Assembly: GCA_964557005.1 (NCBI GenBank)
Contig: CAZKYI010000001.1
Coordinates: 124,001 to 188,000 of the forward strand
Length of the DNA: 64,000 bases
Reading direction: 5' to 3'
Source of the DNA: JBECKS01 sp964557005
GTDB taxonomy: Bacteria > Pseudomonadota > Gammaproteobacteria > Pseudomonadales > JBECKS01
Part shown: in pieces, positions 27,103-34,756 of the stretch
Position numbering within the stretch: the stretch's first letter is position 1
How the letters are laid out: each line of letters opens with the position of its first letter
Translations under genes and position numbers: made by a program
Notes under the pieces: generated by a model
Seen by the model: the letters and a program-made list of their open reading frames with translations, nothing else
What the model was told of the DNA's origin: nothing
Database searches by the model: none

Positions 27103-27141
27103 AAAAAACGTCTGGAATTTTTGTTTCAGGCGTTTTTTTTT
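27103..27141 (+). terminator. Rho-independent terminator of rplM-rpsI
   Basis: ACGTCTG pairs with CAGGCGT (one G-U), the stem extends by a few A-U pairs, and a run of nine T residues follows. It lies 65 bases after the rpsI stop codon. Confidence 0.8.
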
Positions 27142-27153
27142 GCCTGCTTTACC

Positions 27154-27182
27154 TTGTTTACTTGGGGTAATTTCATTACTAT
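27154..27182 (+). promoter_or_regulatory. Probable promoter of petABC
   Basis: TTGTTT (27154-27159) and TACTAT (27177-27182) are separated by 17 bases, just after the rpsI terminator and about 95 bases before petA. The match is moderate, but the position is good. Confidence 0.45.
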
Positions 27183-27276
27183 CTGCACCGGCTGAAAACC
27201 GCCTGCAATTCTTTTAATTGTCTGCAATTTTGAAAGCACTTTCGTGCTTTTTGTTTGTGAAAACTAGGGGAAAAAT

Positions 27277-27873
27277 ATGAGTAGCCAAAATGACGGCGTA
27301 GATCAAACCCGACGCTGGTTAGCTATTGGCGCGACATCCGCAGTTGGCGCAGTGGGTGCAGGTTTCGTCGCTGTACCTTTTGTCAAATCCTGGAATCCAA
27401 GTGCGAAAGCGAAAGCCGCTGGCGCACCTGTGAGTGTGGATATCAGCAAACTGGAAGTCGGTCAAAAAATGTTGGTGGAATGGCGTAGCAAGCCTGTTTG
27501 GGTTGTACGTCGTTCTGAAGAAGCCTTGAGTCGTTTGGAAGGTGAGGAAAATCATCTGAGAGATCCGGCATCAGAAGAAAACCAACAACCTGCTTATGCA
27601 AAAAATCGTTATCGCGCGCGTGAAGATCGTAAGGATATTGTGGTTTTGATAGGTCTTTGTACGCATTTGGGTTGTTCCCCAAGTTATCGTCCGGAAATTA
27701 CTGAAGATTGGGCAGGTGGTTTTTTCTGCCCCTGTCATGGCTCGAAATTTGATTATTCAGGACGTGTTTTTACAGGTGTACCTGCACCATCAAACCTTGA
27801 AATCCCTCCTTATACATTTTTGGCTGAGAACAAGAATGTGTTGGTTATTGGTTTAGATGAGGAGAATGCCTAA
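27277..27873 (+). CDS. petA: Ubiquinol-cytochrome c reductase, Rieske iron-sulfur subunit
   Basis: This is the Rieske subunit of the bc1 complex and accepts electrons from ubiquinol. It has a twin-arginine-like N-terminus (TRRW) and one membrane helix (about residues 15-35). The [2Fe-2S] site is formed by CTHLGC and CPCHGS. The stop overlaps the petB start by one base (TAATG). A new promoter follows the rpsI terminator upstream. Confidence 0.97.
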   Translation: MSSQNDGVDQTRRWLAIGATSAVGAVGAGFVAVPFVKSWNPSAKAKAAGAPVSVDISKLEVGQKMLVEWRSKPVWVVRRSEEALSRLEGEENHLRDPASEENQQPAYAKNRYRAREDRKDIVVLIGLCTHLGCSPSYRPEITEDWAGGFFCPCHGSKFDYSGRVFTGVPAPSNLEIPPYTFLAENKNVLVIGLDEENA

Positions 27874-29144
27874 TGCTTACATTCATAAAAGACACAACTG
27901 TTTCTCTGGCATCCAGTACTTATGCCTGGGTGAATGATCGACTGCCAGTGGATCGTGCCTATAAAACGCATATGTCTGAGTATTATGCGCCGAAGAATTT
28001 TAACGTGATGTACTTCTTTGGTGTCATTTCCCTGTTTGTATTGGTTAACCAGTTGCTGACTGGTATCTGGCTAACCATGCTCTATAACCCCACGGGTGAA
28101 GGCGCTTTTGATTCCATTGAATTCATCATGCGTGATGTTGAATATGGCTGGTTACTGCGTTACATGCACTCAACAGGTGCTTCGGCTTTCTTCGTAGTGG
28201 TTTATCTGCATATGTTTCGCGCCTTGATGTATGGCTCTTATCAAAAGCCACGTGAACTGATTTGGCTCGTAGGTATGGCGATTTATGTCGTATTGATGGG
28301 TGAGGCTTTCATGGGTTATTTGCTGCCTTGGGGACAAATGTCTTACTGGGGCGCGCAAGTGATTCTTTCACTGGCGGGTGCTGTACCTGTAGTAGGCGAT
28401 GAACTTTCACTTTGGATTCGCGGTGATTATGTGATTTCGGGTGTTACCCTGAATCGTTTTTTTGCCTTACATGTAGTGGCCATGCCCATTATTTTATTGG
28501 TGCTGGTTGTTGTGCATTTGCTTGCACTGCATGAAGTGGGTTCTAACAATCCGGATGGTATTGAAATTAAAGCCAAGAAAGGTGCTGATGGTATTCCTTT
28601 AGATGGTATTCCCTTTCACCCTTATTACACTGTTCATGACTTGGTGGGTGTGGTGATATTCCTGATTGTATTCTGTAGTGTGATTTTCTTTATGCCTGAT
28701 GGCGGTGGTTATTTGCTGGAGAAGCCTAACTTTGAACCTGCTAATCCGCTTAAAACGCCTGAACACATTGCACCTGTTTGGTATTTCACACCTTTCTACG
28801 CCATCTTGCGTGCAATTCCTTCAAAAGGTTTGGGTGTAATTTTCTTTGCGCTGTCAATCGCAATTCTGTTTGTTTTACCCTGGATAGATCGTAGCCCTGT
28901 GAAGTCAATGCGCTATCGTGGTTTGCTAAGCAAATTAAATCTGGCTGTATTTGCTGTTGTATTTTGTATTTTGGGTGTGTGTGGCGTGAAATCACCTGAC
29001 GAGCATCCGCTTGGCTTGACTTTTCTGGACTATAAAGTTGTAGGGCAAATCTGTACCTTCCTGTATTTCGCTTATTTTGTAGGGTTATTTGTAATTCCAA
29101 GCTTTGAAGAAACCAAACCGCTACCAGAGAGGGTGACAAGCTAA
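27873..29144 (+). CDS. petB: Ubiquinol-cytochrome c reductase, cytochrome b
   Basis: This diheme membrane subunit carries the two quinone sites. Heme-ligand histidine pairs lie in the HSTGASAFFVVVYLHMF and LHVVAMPIILLVLVVVHLLALH helices. The Qo-site motif is PVWY rather than PEWY, the form usual in beta- and gammaproteobacteria. The length (423) fits the full eight-helix form. It overlaps petC by one base. Confidence 0.97.
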   Translation: MLTFIKDTTVSLASSTYAWVNDRLPVDRAYKTHMSEYYAPKNFNVMYFFGVISLFVLVNQLLTGIWLTMLYNPTGEGAFDSIEFIMRDVEYGWLLRYMHSTGASAFFVVVYLHMFRALMYGSYQKPRELIWLVGMAIYVVLMGEAFMGYLLPWGQMSYWGAQVILSLAGAVPVVGDELSLWIRGDYVISGVTLNRFFALHVVAMPIILLVLVVVHLLALHEVGSNNPDGIEIKAKKGADGIPLDGIPFHPYYTVHDLVGVVIFLIVFCSVIFFMPDGGGYLLEKPNFEPANPLKTPEHIAPVWYFTPFYAILRAIPSKGLGVIFFALSIAILFVLPWIDRSPVKSMRYRGLLSKLNLAVFAVVFCILGVCGVKSPDEHPLGLTFLDYKVVGQICTFLYFAYFVGLFVIPSFEETKPLPERVTS

Positions 29145-29809
29145 TGAAAAAGTTAAGTTCTTTCGTGTTATTCATAGCGCTTGTAACTCCTTCATTTTTG
29201 ATGGCAGCGGGTGGTGGAGCAGAGCTTCCCAAAATTCATATCGATCCGTTAAATAGAACTAAATCCCTGCAAAATGGTGCCAAGCTTTTTGTAAATTATT
29301 GTTTGGGTTGTCATAGCGCTAAATATGTTCGTTATGAGCGTATTGCTCAGGATTTGGAAATTGATCTGGAAGACTTGCAAGCAAATCTGATGTTCACTGG
29401 TGAAAAAGCAGGTGATCCGTTAACGATTGCTTTGAGTCCTGATATGGCCAAACAATGGTTTGGTGCAGCACCGCCTGATTTGTCTCTGGAAGCCCGCTTA
29501 CGTGGTAGTGACTGGGTTTATGGCTATCTGACAGGCTTTTATGCCGATGAAAGCCGACCTTTTGGCTACAATAACAAGGTGTTTCCATTAGTGGGTATGC
29601 CTCACGTAATGGAAGATTTGCAAAAGACATTAAGTCCTGAAGACTTTAACAAGTCTATGTATGACTTGACTAATTTCATGGATTACATGGCTGAACCAAT
29701 GAAAAAGGAAAGAATAGAATTGGGGCGTTGGGTTATTGCTTTTCTGGTTCTGATTATGTTGCCAGCTGTGGTTTGGTTAAATCACGAATACTGGAAAGAT
29801 GTACATTAA
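29144..29809 (+). CDS. petC: Ubiquinol-cytochrome c reductase, cytochrome c1
   Basis: Cytochrome c1 passes electrons from the Rieske protein to soluble cytochrome c. It has a signal peptide (cut near LMAAGG), one heme c site CLGCH, a GMPHVM region typical of the methionine ligand loop, and a C-terminal membrane anchor (about residues 193-212). It is the last gene of the operon, before a strong terminator. Confidence 0.97.
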   Translation: MKKLSSFVLFIALVTPSFLMAAGGGAELPKIHIDPLNRTKSLQNGAKLFVNYCLGCHSAKYVRYERIAQDLEIDLEDLQANLMFTGEKAGDPLTIALSPDMAKQWFGAAPPDLSLEARLRGSDWVYGYLTGFYADESRPFGYNNKVFPLVGMPHVMEDLQKTLSPEDFNKSMYDLTNFMDYMAEPMKKERIELGRWVIAFLVLIMLPAVVWLNHEYWKDVH

Positions 29810-29828
29810 AAAAATCCTGAACTAAATT

Positions 29829-29858
29829 TAAAAGGGGCAAATGGCTGCCCCTTTTTTG
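29829..29858 (+). terminator. Rho-independent terminator of petABC
   Basis: AAAGGGGCA and TGCCCCTTT form a nine-pair stem with a six-base loop, followed by a T-run. It lies about 20 bases after petC. Confidence 0.87.
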
Positions 29859-29892
29859 TCTTTAAACACTATAAATTCAAATGGGGAAGAAT

Positions 29893-30537
29893 ATGGGTGT
29901 CGTTGCCAAGAGATCATCAATGACTTTTTATTCTGATGGTGTGGATCACTACAGCCATAGAGTCAGAATTGTATTGGCTGAAAAGGGTGTTGCAGTTGAT
30001 GTGGTTGAAATTGATCCTTCAAATAAGCCAGAGGATTTGGCTGATTTAAACCCTTATAACGAATTGCCTACTTTGGTCGATCGTGAGCTGGTTCTTTTTC
30101 AAACCAATGTCATGATGGAATATCTTGATGAGCGTTTCCCTCATCCACCATTGTTACCTGTTTATCCTGTTGCTCGTGCAAAAAGCCGTCAGCTCATCAA
30201 TCGTATTGAACGCGATTGGGGTGAAAATATTCGTAATGCTTTGCGTATGGATAATTCAGCTGCTTGTGAAAAAGGGAGAAAGGAATTGCGTGAGAGTTTA
30301 ATCGGTATCGCGCCGATTTTTGATGAGCTCCCGTTTTTTATGAATGAAGAATTCACCTTGGTGGACTGCTGCATGGCACCTATTTTGTGGCGTTTACCTT
30401 TAATGGGTATTCAGTTGCCCCCAAAACAATGTGCAAATTTACTTGCCTATGCTGAGCGCTTGTTTGGGCGTGAATCTTTTCAGGCGAGTTTGTCTCCCTT
30501 TGAAGCAGAAATTCGTAAAGGCAATAGCAGATTTTAA
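29893..30537 (+). CDS. sspA: Stringent starvation protein A
   Basis: SspA is a glutathione-transferase-fold protein that binds RNA polymerase and modulates transcription in stationary phase and stress. The close match to E. coli SspA includes YSHRVRIVLAEKGV, LPTLVDREL, MEYLDERFPHPPL and LVDCCMAPILWRLP. ATG at 29893 (214 residues) has GGGGAAG just before it; an ATG four codons earlier overlaps that ribosome site. sspB, normally next, is absent: the following gene is diaA on the other strand, which abuts this stop codon. Confidence 0.95.
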   Translation: MGVVAKRSSMTFYSDGVDHYSHRVRIVLAEKGVAVDVVEIDPSNKPEDLADLNPYNELPTLVDRELVLFQTNVMMEYLDERFPHPPLLPVYPVARAKSRQLINRIERDWGENIRNALRMDNSAACEKGRKELRESLIGIAPIFDELPFFMNEEFTLVDCCMAPILWRLPLMGIQLPPKQCANLLAYAERLFGRESFQASLSPFEAEIRKGNSRF

Positions 30538-31137
30538 TCATTGCCAACCAAATAATTGCTGCTCGATGAGTTCGCACATGCAATTCAGCGAGAGTAAATT
30601 GCATTCTTTTATTCTTGCGTTACTTTCACTTTGAACACGGATTTCTATATCGTTGAAATCCAGAATCAGTTCAATATTTCCACTGCCGTTTCCACATAAA
30701 ACGATGACGAACATATTTTTTTCATGTGCTGCCTGAACAGCTTGCACAAGGTTGGAAGATTTTTCGTTGGTTGATATGACCAGTAAAACATCGCCTGATT
30801 TTGCAAGAGATTTTATAGGTTTGCTGAAAATTTCATTAAAGTTTTGATCGTTGGCGATGCTGGTGATGGTGGCAATATCTGCTGACAAACAAACAGAAGG
30901 TAGGGACGGCCTTTCATGCTCGAAACGATTGATTAATCTGGAAGAAAAATATTGCGCATCGACTGCTCCGCCGCCATTACCACAGGTATAGATGGTCTTT
31001 CCTTCAAGTAACTGATTGGCAATGAGTACGCTGGCCTGTGAAATTTTTGGCGCAAGTTCATCACAATTATTCATCACACATTCAACGCTGTGTGAAAAAA
31101 TATTCCGTACTTGCTGTTCGATGTTTGTCATTTTCAA
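30538..31137 (-). CDS. diaA: SIS-domain protein DiaA-like (DnaA initiator-associating)
   Basis: This 199-residue SIS protein is related to phosphoheptose isomerase GmhA. The motifs CGNGGGAVDAQYF, NRFEHERPSLP and ISTNEKSSNL are visible. The C-terminus LLSLNCMCELIEQQLF matches DiaA, which binds DnaA and times replication initiation. DiaA is preferred over GmhA because of this tail, the lack of lipopolysaccharide heptose genes nearby, and the yraN-lpoA context. Confidence 0.85.
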   Translation of the reverse strand: MKMTNIEQQVRNIFSHSVECVMNNCDELAPKISQASVLIANQLLEGKTIYTCGNGGGAVDAQYFSSRLINRFEHERPSLPSVCLSADIATITSIANDQNFNEIFSKPIKSLAKSGDVLLVISTNEKSSNLVQAVQAAHEKNMFVIVLCGNGSGNIELILDFNDIEIRVQSESNARIKECNLLSLNCMCELIEQQLFGWQ

Positions 31138-31140
31138 TAC

Positions 31141-31515
31141 CTATAACACTGAAAAACCTTGAAGCTGAAAAGCATCTTTTATCCAGTTTATTTTTTGTTG
31201 TGTATCTTGCTGATTGAATTCTATAACGTCAAAACGGCAGCAAGGCAAGTTCCTGTGATGATTTTCCATCAGGAAATATTTTGCGGCTCGAATGAGTTTA
31301 CGTTGTTTGTTTATGTCGACGGTTTCTGCTGCACTGCCGTATTCGTGATGAGTTCTTGAGCGTACTTCAATGAAGACCAACTCATCTTTGTCTTTCATGA
31401 TTAAATCAATTTCCCCCATTTTGCATTGATAGTTCTGGAACAAAGAGGACAAACCTTGTGATTGAAGAAATTGTTGCGCTGATTTTTCTGCTATTGCACC
31501 AGTTGATCTACTCAT
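31141..31515 (-). CDS. yraN: UPF0102 family protein YraN
   Basis: This 124-residue protein has a predicted restriction-endonuclease-like fold. The motifs are GxxAE at the start (GAIAEKSAQQFL), NYQCKMGEIDLIMKD and VFIEVRSR, where the D-ExK catalytic pattern is kept as D...EVR. Its function is not established. It is part of the lpoA-yraN-diaA transcription unit. Confidence 0.93.
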   Translation of the reverse strand: MSRSTGAIAEKSAQQFLQSQGLSSLFQNYQCKMGEIDLIMKDKDELVFIEVRSRTHHEYGSAAETVDINKQRKLIRAAKYFLMENHHRNLPCCRFDVIEFNQQDTQQKINWIKDAFQLQGFSVL

Positions 31516-31539
31516 AAACGTCCGTGTCTGTTGTTATTG

Positions 31540-33486
31540 CTACAAGCTGGGCTGTAATACAACGTGGCTATTGGAGAATCGTGCCAGCGATGGTTCTCTT
31601 GAAATGACATTGTTTTCAGACATACTCAGATTGCCTGTTTGGCCAAACAACACATTGTTACGAGACGCTCGCAAGATGCTTAATCTGATGGCTAAATCAT
31701 AAGTGTCCATGCCCATTGCTATCAAACGTTTATAACGAAAATCCTGACCAGACCACGCAGACTGTATTGAATTATCAGGAGTAATCATGGCGGGGATTTC
31801 ACTGAATATCAGGCGATTCATATCTTTATCTTTATTGTTGTATTGCCCGCTGTAAACATTAGAGCTGGCGTAAACGGGCAAATCATTCGCATCGTGAAAT
31901 GCAAAAGTCGGCACAATTTGCCTTCCCATTTCCGGAGAAGCTACCAGAAAAATGAAATCAATATCCTGCCTTCGTCGTGAATAAAAAATGGTTTTTCCTT
32001 CACTGTACCAATAAAGTCTTTTGAAACGTTGTTCACTCAAATCGATGCTGAGCATTTTTTCAATAACCTGGGTCAAGCCACGAGTGTCAGTGTAGTGTGC
32101 TTTTGAAACCACAGTACCGCCTGATGCTTGCCAGTGTTGTTCAAAAGTTTCGCTCAAGCGATTTCCCCATTCGTTTTCAGGCGAAAGAATCGCAACATTT
32201 TTCAGTTTGTTTTTATGAGCCTGTTTGATAATAAAATCAATTTCGTGCTCAGGTGCTAATCCGAATTGAAAAAGACTGGTTTGAATTGAAGTCGATGGAT
32301 TATCCGTATAGTTCAAACTCAAAGTAGGCACTTTGTCATTCTTGTAGGTTTGCAGAAGAGCAATATATTGCTTGTTAATTGGGCCAATGATGAGATCCAC
32401 ATTGTGTGCCAATGCTTCTTTATAGGTGAGCAAAAAACCTTGTTCATCCAGTGCAAGTTTTGAATAGGTGGTATCAGATACTATCGGTAGATTTTTAATC
32501 TTCCTTGTGAGTGCTTCTTCGCTGGTGTCAAAAAATATCAGTTCGATGGAATTACCTTGATTTTCGTTAGCACGATAGAAGTTATACAGGAACCCTTGCC
32601 TTATTGCGTCTGCACTTTTTTCAAACGGCCCACTTTCGGGTAAAAGAAGCGCAATTTTTTTCGGCTTGTTTTTTAAAGCTAATTTAATTGCCTTGATGCT
32701 TCCAGGCATGTACTTGTTAGCATCATGGGTTGGGTTATTCTTTTCCCATTGTGTGAATTTTTCATTTTGTAATTCCAGATTATGGAAATAGGCTTTGTTA
32801 ATAAAAGCTAATTCCAGCCACCCTTTCAGAGTGGGCTCATTTTCTTGTTGGAGCGCTTGTTCAAGCTGCTGACTATTGAGTTTTGAAACGGCTTGCCAGA
32901 TAAGGTGACAGTTTTCTGATTGCTCTTGAACAGAAAGAATGGGATTGATAAAAACTCTTTCTCTGGCGCTGAGAATGTACTTCCCCTGAAGCAAATAACT
33001 TTTTGCTTTAATATCCGTGTAGAAGCTCTGAATTCCAATCTCTAATTGTGTGAGTTCATCTATCTGATCAAGTTGTTTCAAGGCCTGATCAATGTCGTGA
33101 TTTAAATTCAATAATTCTGCTTTGCTGATAACAAATACAGCAGTTTCAGCCTGATTCAATTCAAATCCTTCCAGTTCCAACAAGACAGCGTGCAAGGCTC
33201 GTGTTTCACCAAGTTGTGCGTAAATATAAGCAGATTGAATCAGTAGCTTTTGGGGTGTTTCACTTTGTTCAGCAGTTTTCTGGAGCTGTCGGGCGTAGTC
33301 GAGTTGAATCAGATTTTTATCTGGCAGCAGAGCGCTTTCTTTTTTTTGCAGGGTTTGCTGCTGGCTACACATCCATGTTGTCAGTGTTAAACATATCAGT
33401 ACGCAGGCTTTGAGCAACTTGTTGAAGTGTTGTGCATTCAATGAAGCGTGAATCAGGTTTTTCTTTGTCAGCAAATATGAATTCAT
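31540..33486 (-). CDS. lpoA: Penicillin-binding protein activator LpoA
   Basis: LpoA is an outer-membrane lipoprotein that activates the cell-wall synthase PBP1a. The N-terminal half is helical and TPR-like. The C-terminal half, from about residue 280 (KKIALLLPESGPFEKSADAIRQGF), has the periplasmic-binding-protein fold of the LppC family. The position beside yraN and divergent from rsmI is diagnostic. The signal region is odd: the likely lipid cysteine is in TTWMC, a poor lipobox, and the N-terminus before the hydrophobic segment is long (about 23 residues). Confidence 0.92.
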   Translation of the reverse strand: MNSYLLTKKNLIHASLNAQHFNKLLKACVLICLTLTTWMCSQQQTLQKKESALLPDKNLIQLDYARQLQKTAEQSETPQKLLIQSAYIYAQLGETRALHAVLLELEGFELNQAETAVFVISKAELLNLNHDIDQALKQLDQIDELTQLEIGIQSFYTDIKAKSYLLQGKYILSARERVFINPILSVQEQSENCHLIWQAVSKLNSQQLEQALQQENEPTLKGWLELAFINKAYFHNLELQNEKFTQWEKNNPTHDANKYMPGSIKAIKLALKNKPKKIALLLPESGPFEKSADAIRQGFLYNFYRANENQGNSIELIFFDTSEEALTRKIKNLPIVSDTTYSKLALDEQGFLLTYKEALAHNVDLIIGPINKQYIALLQTYKNDKVPTLSLNYTDNPSTSIQTSLFQFGLAPEHEIDFIIKQAHKNKLKNVAILSPENEWGNRLSETFEQHWQASGGTVVSKAHYTDTRGLTQVIEKMLSIDLSEQRFKRLYWYSEGKTIFYSRRRQDIDFIFLVASPEMGRQIVPTFAFHDANDLPVYASSNVYSGQYNNKDKDMNRLIFSEIPAMITPDNSIQSAWSGQDFRYKRLIAMGMDTYDLAIRLSILRASRNNVLFGQTGNLSMSENNVISREPSLARFSNSHVVLQPSL

Positions 33487-33520
33487 GAATAATGATTAAC
33501 TTGTGTTCTAAAAGGTCGTG

Positions 33521-34378
33521 ATGAAAATGCCTAGCTCGAAACAGGGTGTACTTTATATTGTTTCCACACCGATTGGTAATCTTCAGGATATGAGCTTGAG
33601 AGCGATTGAGGTGCTCAAACAGGTTGATTTTATTGCTGCTGAAGATACTCGCCATAGCAAGGCGCTACTCGAACAGTATGGTATCTCAACCCCTTTATTT
33701 TCTGTGCATGATCATAATGAAGACAGCAAGCTGTCGTATCTCATCGATTTATTAAACGGTGCCAAAAATGTCGCGCTGATTTCCGATGCAGGCACGCCCC
33801 TGATAAGTGATCCAGGTTATAAATTAGTCAGCACTTTGCGCAAGCAAGGTTTTGAAATTTATTCTGTACCTGGAGCATGTGCGGCTATTGCTGCTTTAAG
33901 TGTGAGTGGCTTGCCAACAGACCGTTTCTTTTTTGAAGGTTTTTTACCCAGAAAGTCCAGTTTAAGAAAACAGAGGCTGACTGAATTGATTGAAATTCCA
34001 GCCACGTTGATTTGTTATGAATCGCCCCATCGTTTGGTTGATACGCTCAAAGAGCTGGATGCGTTATTGGGGCAATCTCGGCAGATTTGTCTGGCGAGAG
34101 AGCTAACCAAGAAATTTGAAACGGTTTTGCTGGATACAGCTTCTCATGTGCTTCAGCATCTGGAGCAGTTCCCTGAGCAGATTAAGGGTGAGTGCGTCTT
34201 GCTGGTGGAAGGAAAGAAAAACCAGAATCAGGAAATGTCCTTTTCAAAAAAGGAAGAGAAGCTACTACTGGAATTATCCAGCCATCTCCCACCAAAAACT
34301 GCGGCAGCACTGTTGGCGGATTATCTGGATATTTCCAAAAATCAGGTATACCAGCGTCTTTTGGAATTAAAAGTGTGA
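33521..34378 (+). CDS. rsmI: 16S rRNA (cytidine1402-2'-O)-methyltransferase RsmI
   Basis: RsmI is a tetrapyrrole-methylase-fold enzyme that methylates the ribose of C1402; its partner RsmH, which methylates the same base, is encoded later in the window. Motifs are YIVSTPIGNLQDMS, AAEDTRHS, SDAGTPLISDPG, VPGACAAIAALSVSGLP and YESPHR. ATG at 33521 has AAAGG five bases before it. It diverges from lpoA with about 34 bases between start codons. In Pseudomonas rnpB and mraZ follow rsmI directly; here 13 kb intervenes. Confidence 0.97.
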   Translation: MKMPSSKQGVLYIVSTPIGNLQDMSLRAIEVLKQVDFIAAEDTRHSKALLEQYGISTPLFSVHDHNEDSKLSYLIDLLNGAKNVALISDAGTPLISDPGYKLVSTLRKQGFEIYSVPGACAAIAALSVSGLPTDRFFFEGFLPRKSSLRKQRLTELIEIPATLICYESPHRLVDTLKELDALLGQSRQICLARELTKKFETVLLDTASHVLQHLEQFPEQIKGECVLLVEGKKNQNQEMSFSKKEEKLLLELSSHLPPKTAAALLADYLDISKNQVYQRLLELKV

Positions 34379-34756
34379 GCTATCTGGCGTTTTTGGTTTT
34401 TTCAGGGGTTAAAGGTCGCTTTATCTGAATCAACGGCAGTGCATTGGTATATGAAACAATTATGCTGGGTATGAGCGCCAGTCACTTCTTTAAAGTCATC
34501 AGGGATTGAACGAATTTTGTTCGCCTCTAAAGAATCAACTTTCACAAAGTGATTTAAGCTATTGATTAAAGAGTATTTATTGTGTTCAATAGCGCGAGCT
34601 ATGTGTCAGATTTAGATACATTTTTTTCCCACGTGCTGAATGTCGACTACTCAACACGATGGTGTTTTTCAGTGTGTTAAGATGATATTGGCACGGATAA
34701 AAATAAGAAAAACAAATAAAAACAAATAGTTATATAACTTCACGGAGCCGGTGGTT
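34379..34756 (+). other. Intergenic region before the giant lipoprotein gene
   Basis: This stretch is AT-rich toward its 3' end and has no open frame of useful length. It holds a weak hairpin AACAC-GATG-GTGTT followed by five T (34653-34669), which may end rsmI transcription. An A-rich tract (AATAAGAAAAACAAATAAAAAC) comes just before the ribosome site CGGAG. It must contain the promoter of the giant lipoprotein gene, but I see no convincing hexamer pair. Confidence 0.4.

Noticed and set aside
28765..28800. PVWY instead of PEWY in cytochrome b.
   Set aside because: This is a known normal variant in beta- and gammaproteobacteria.
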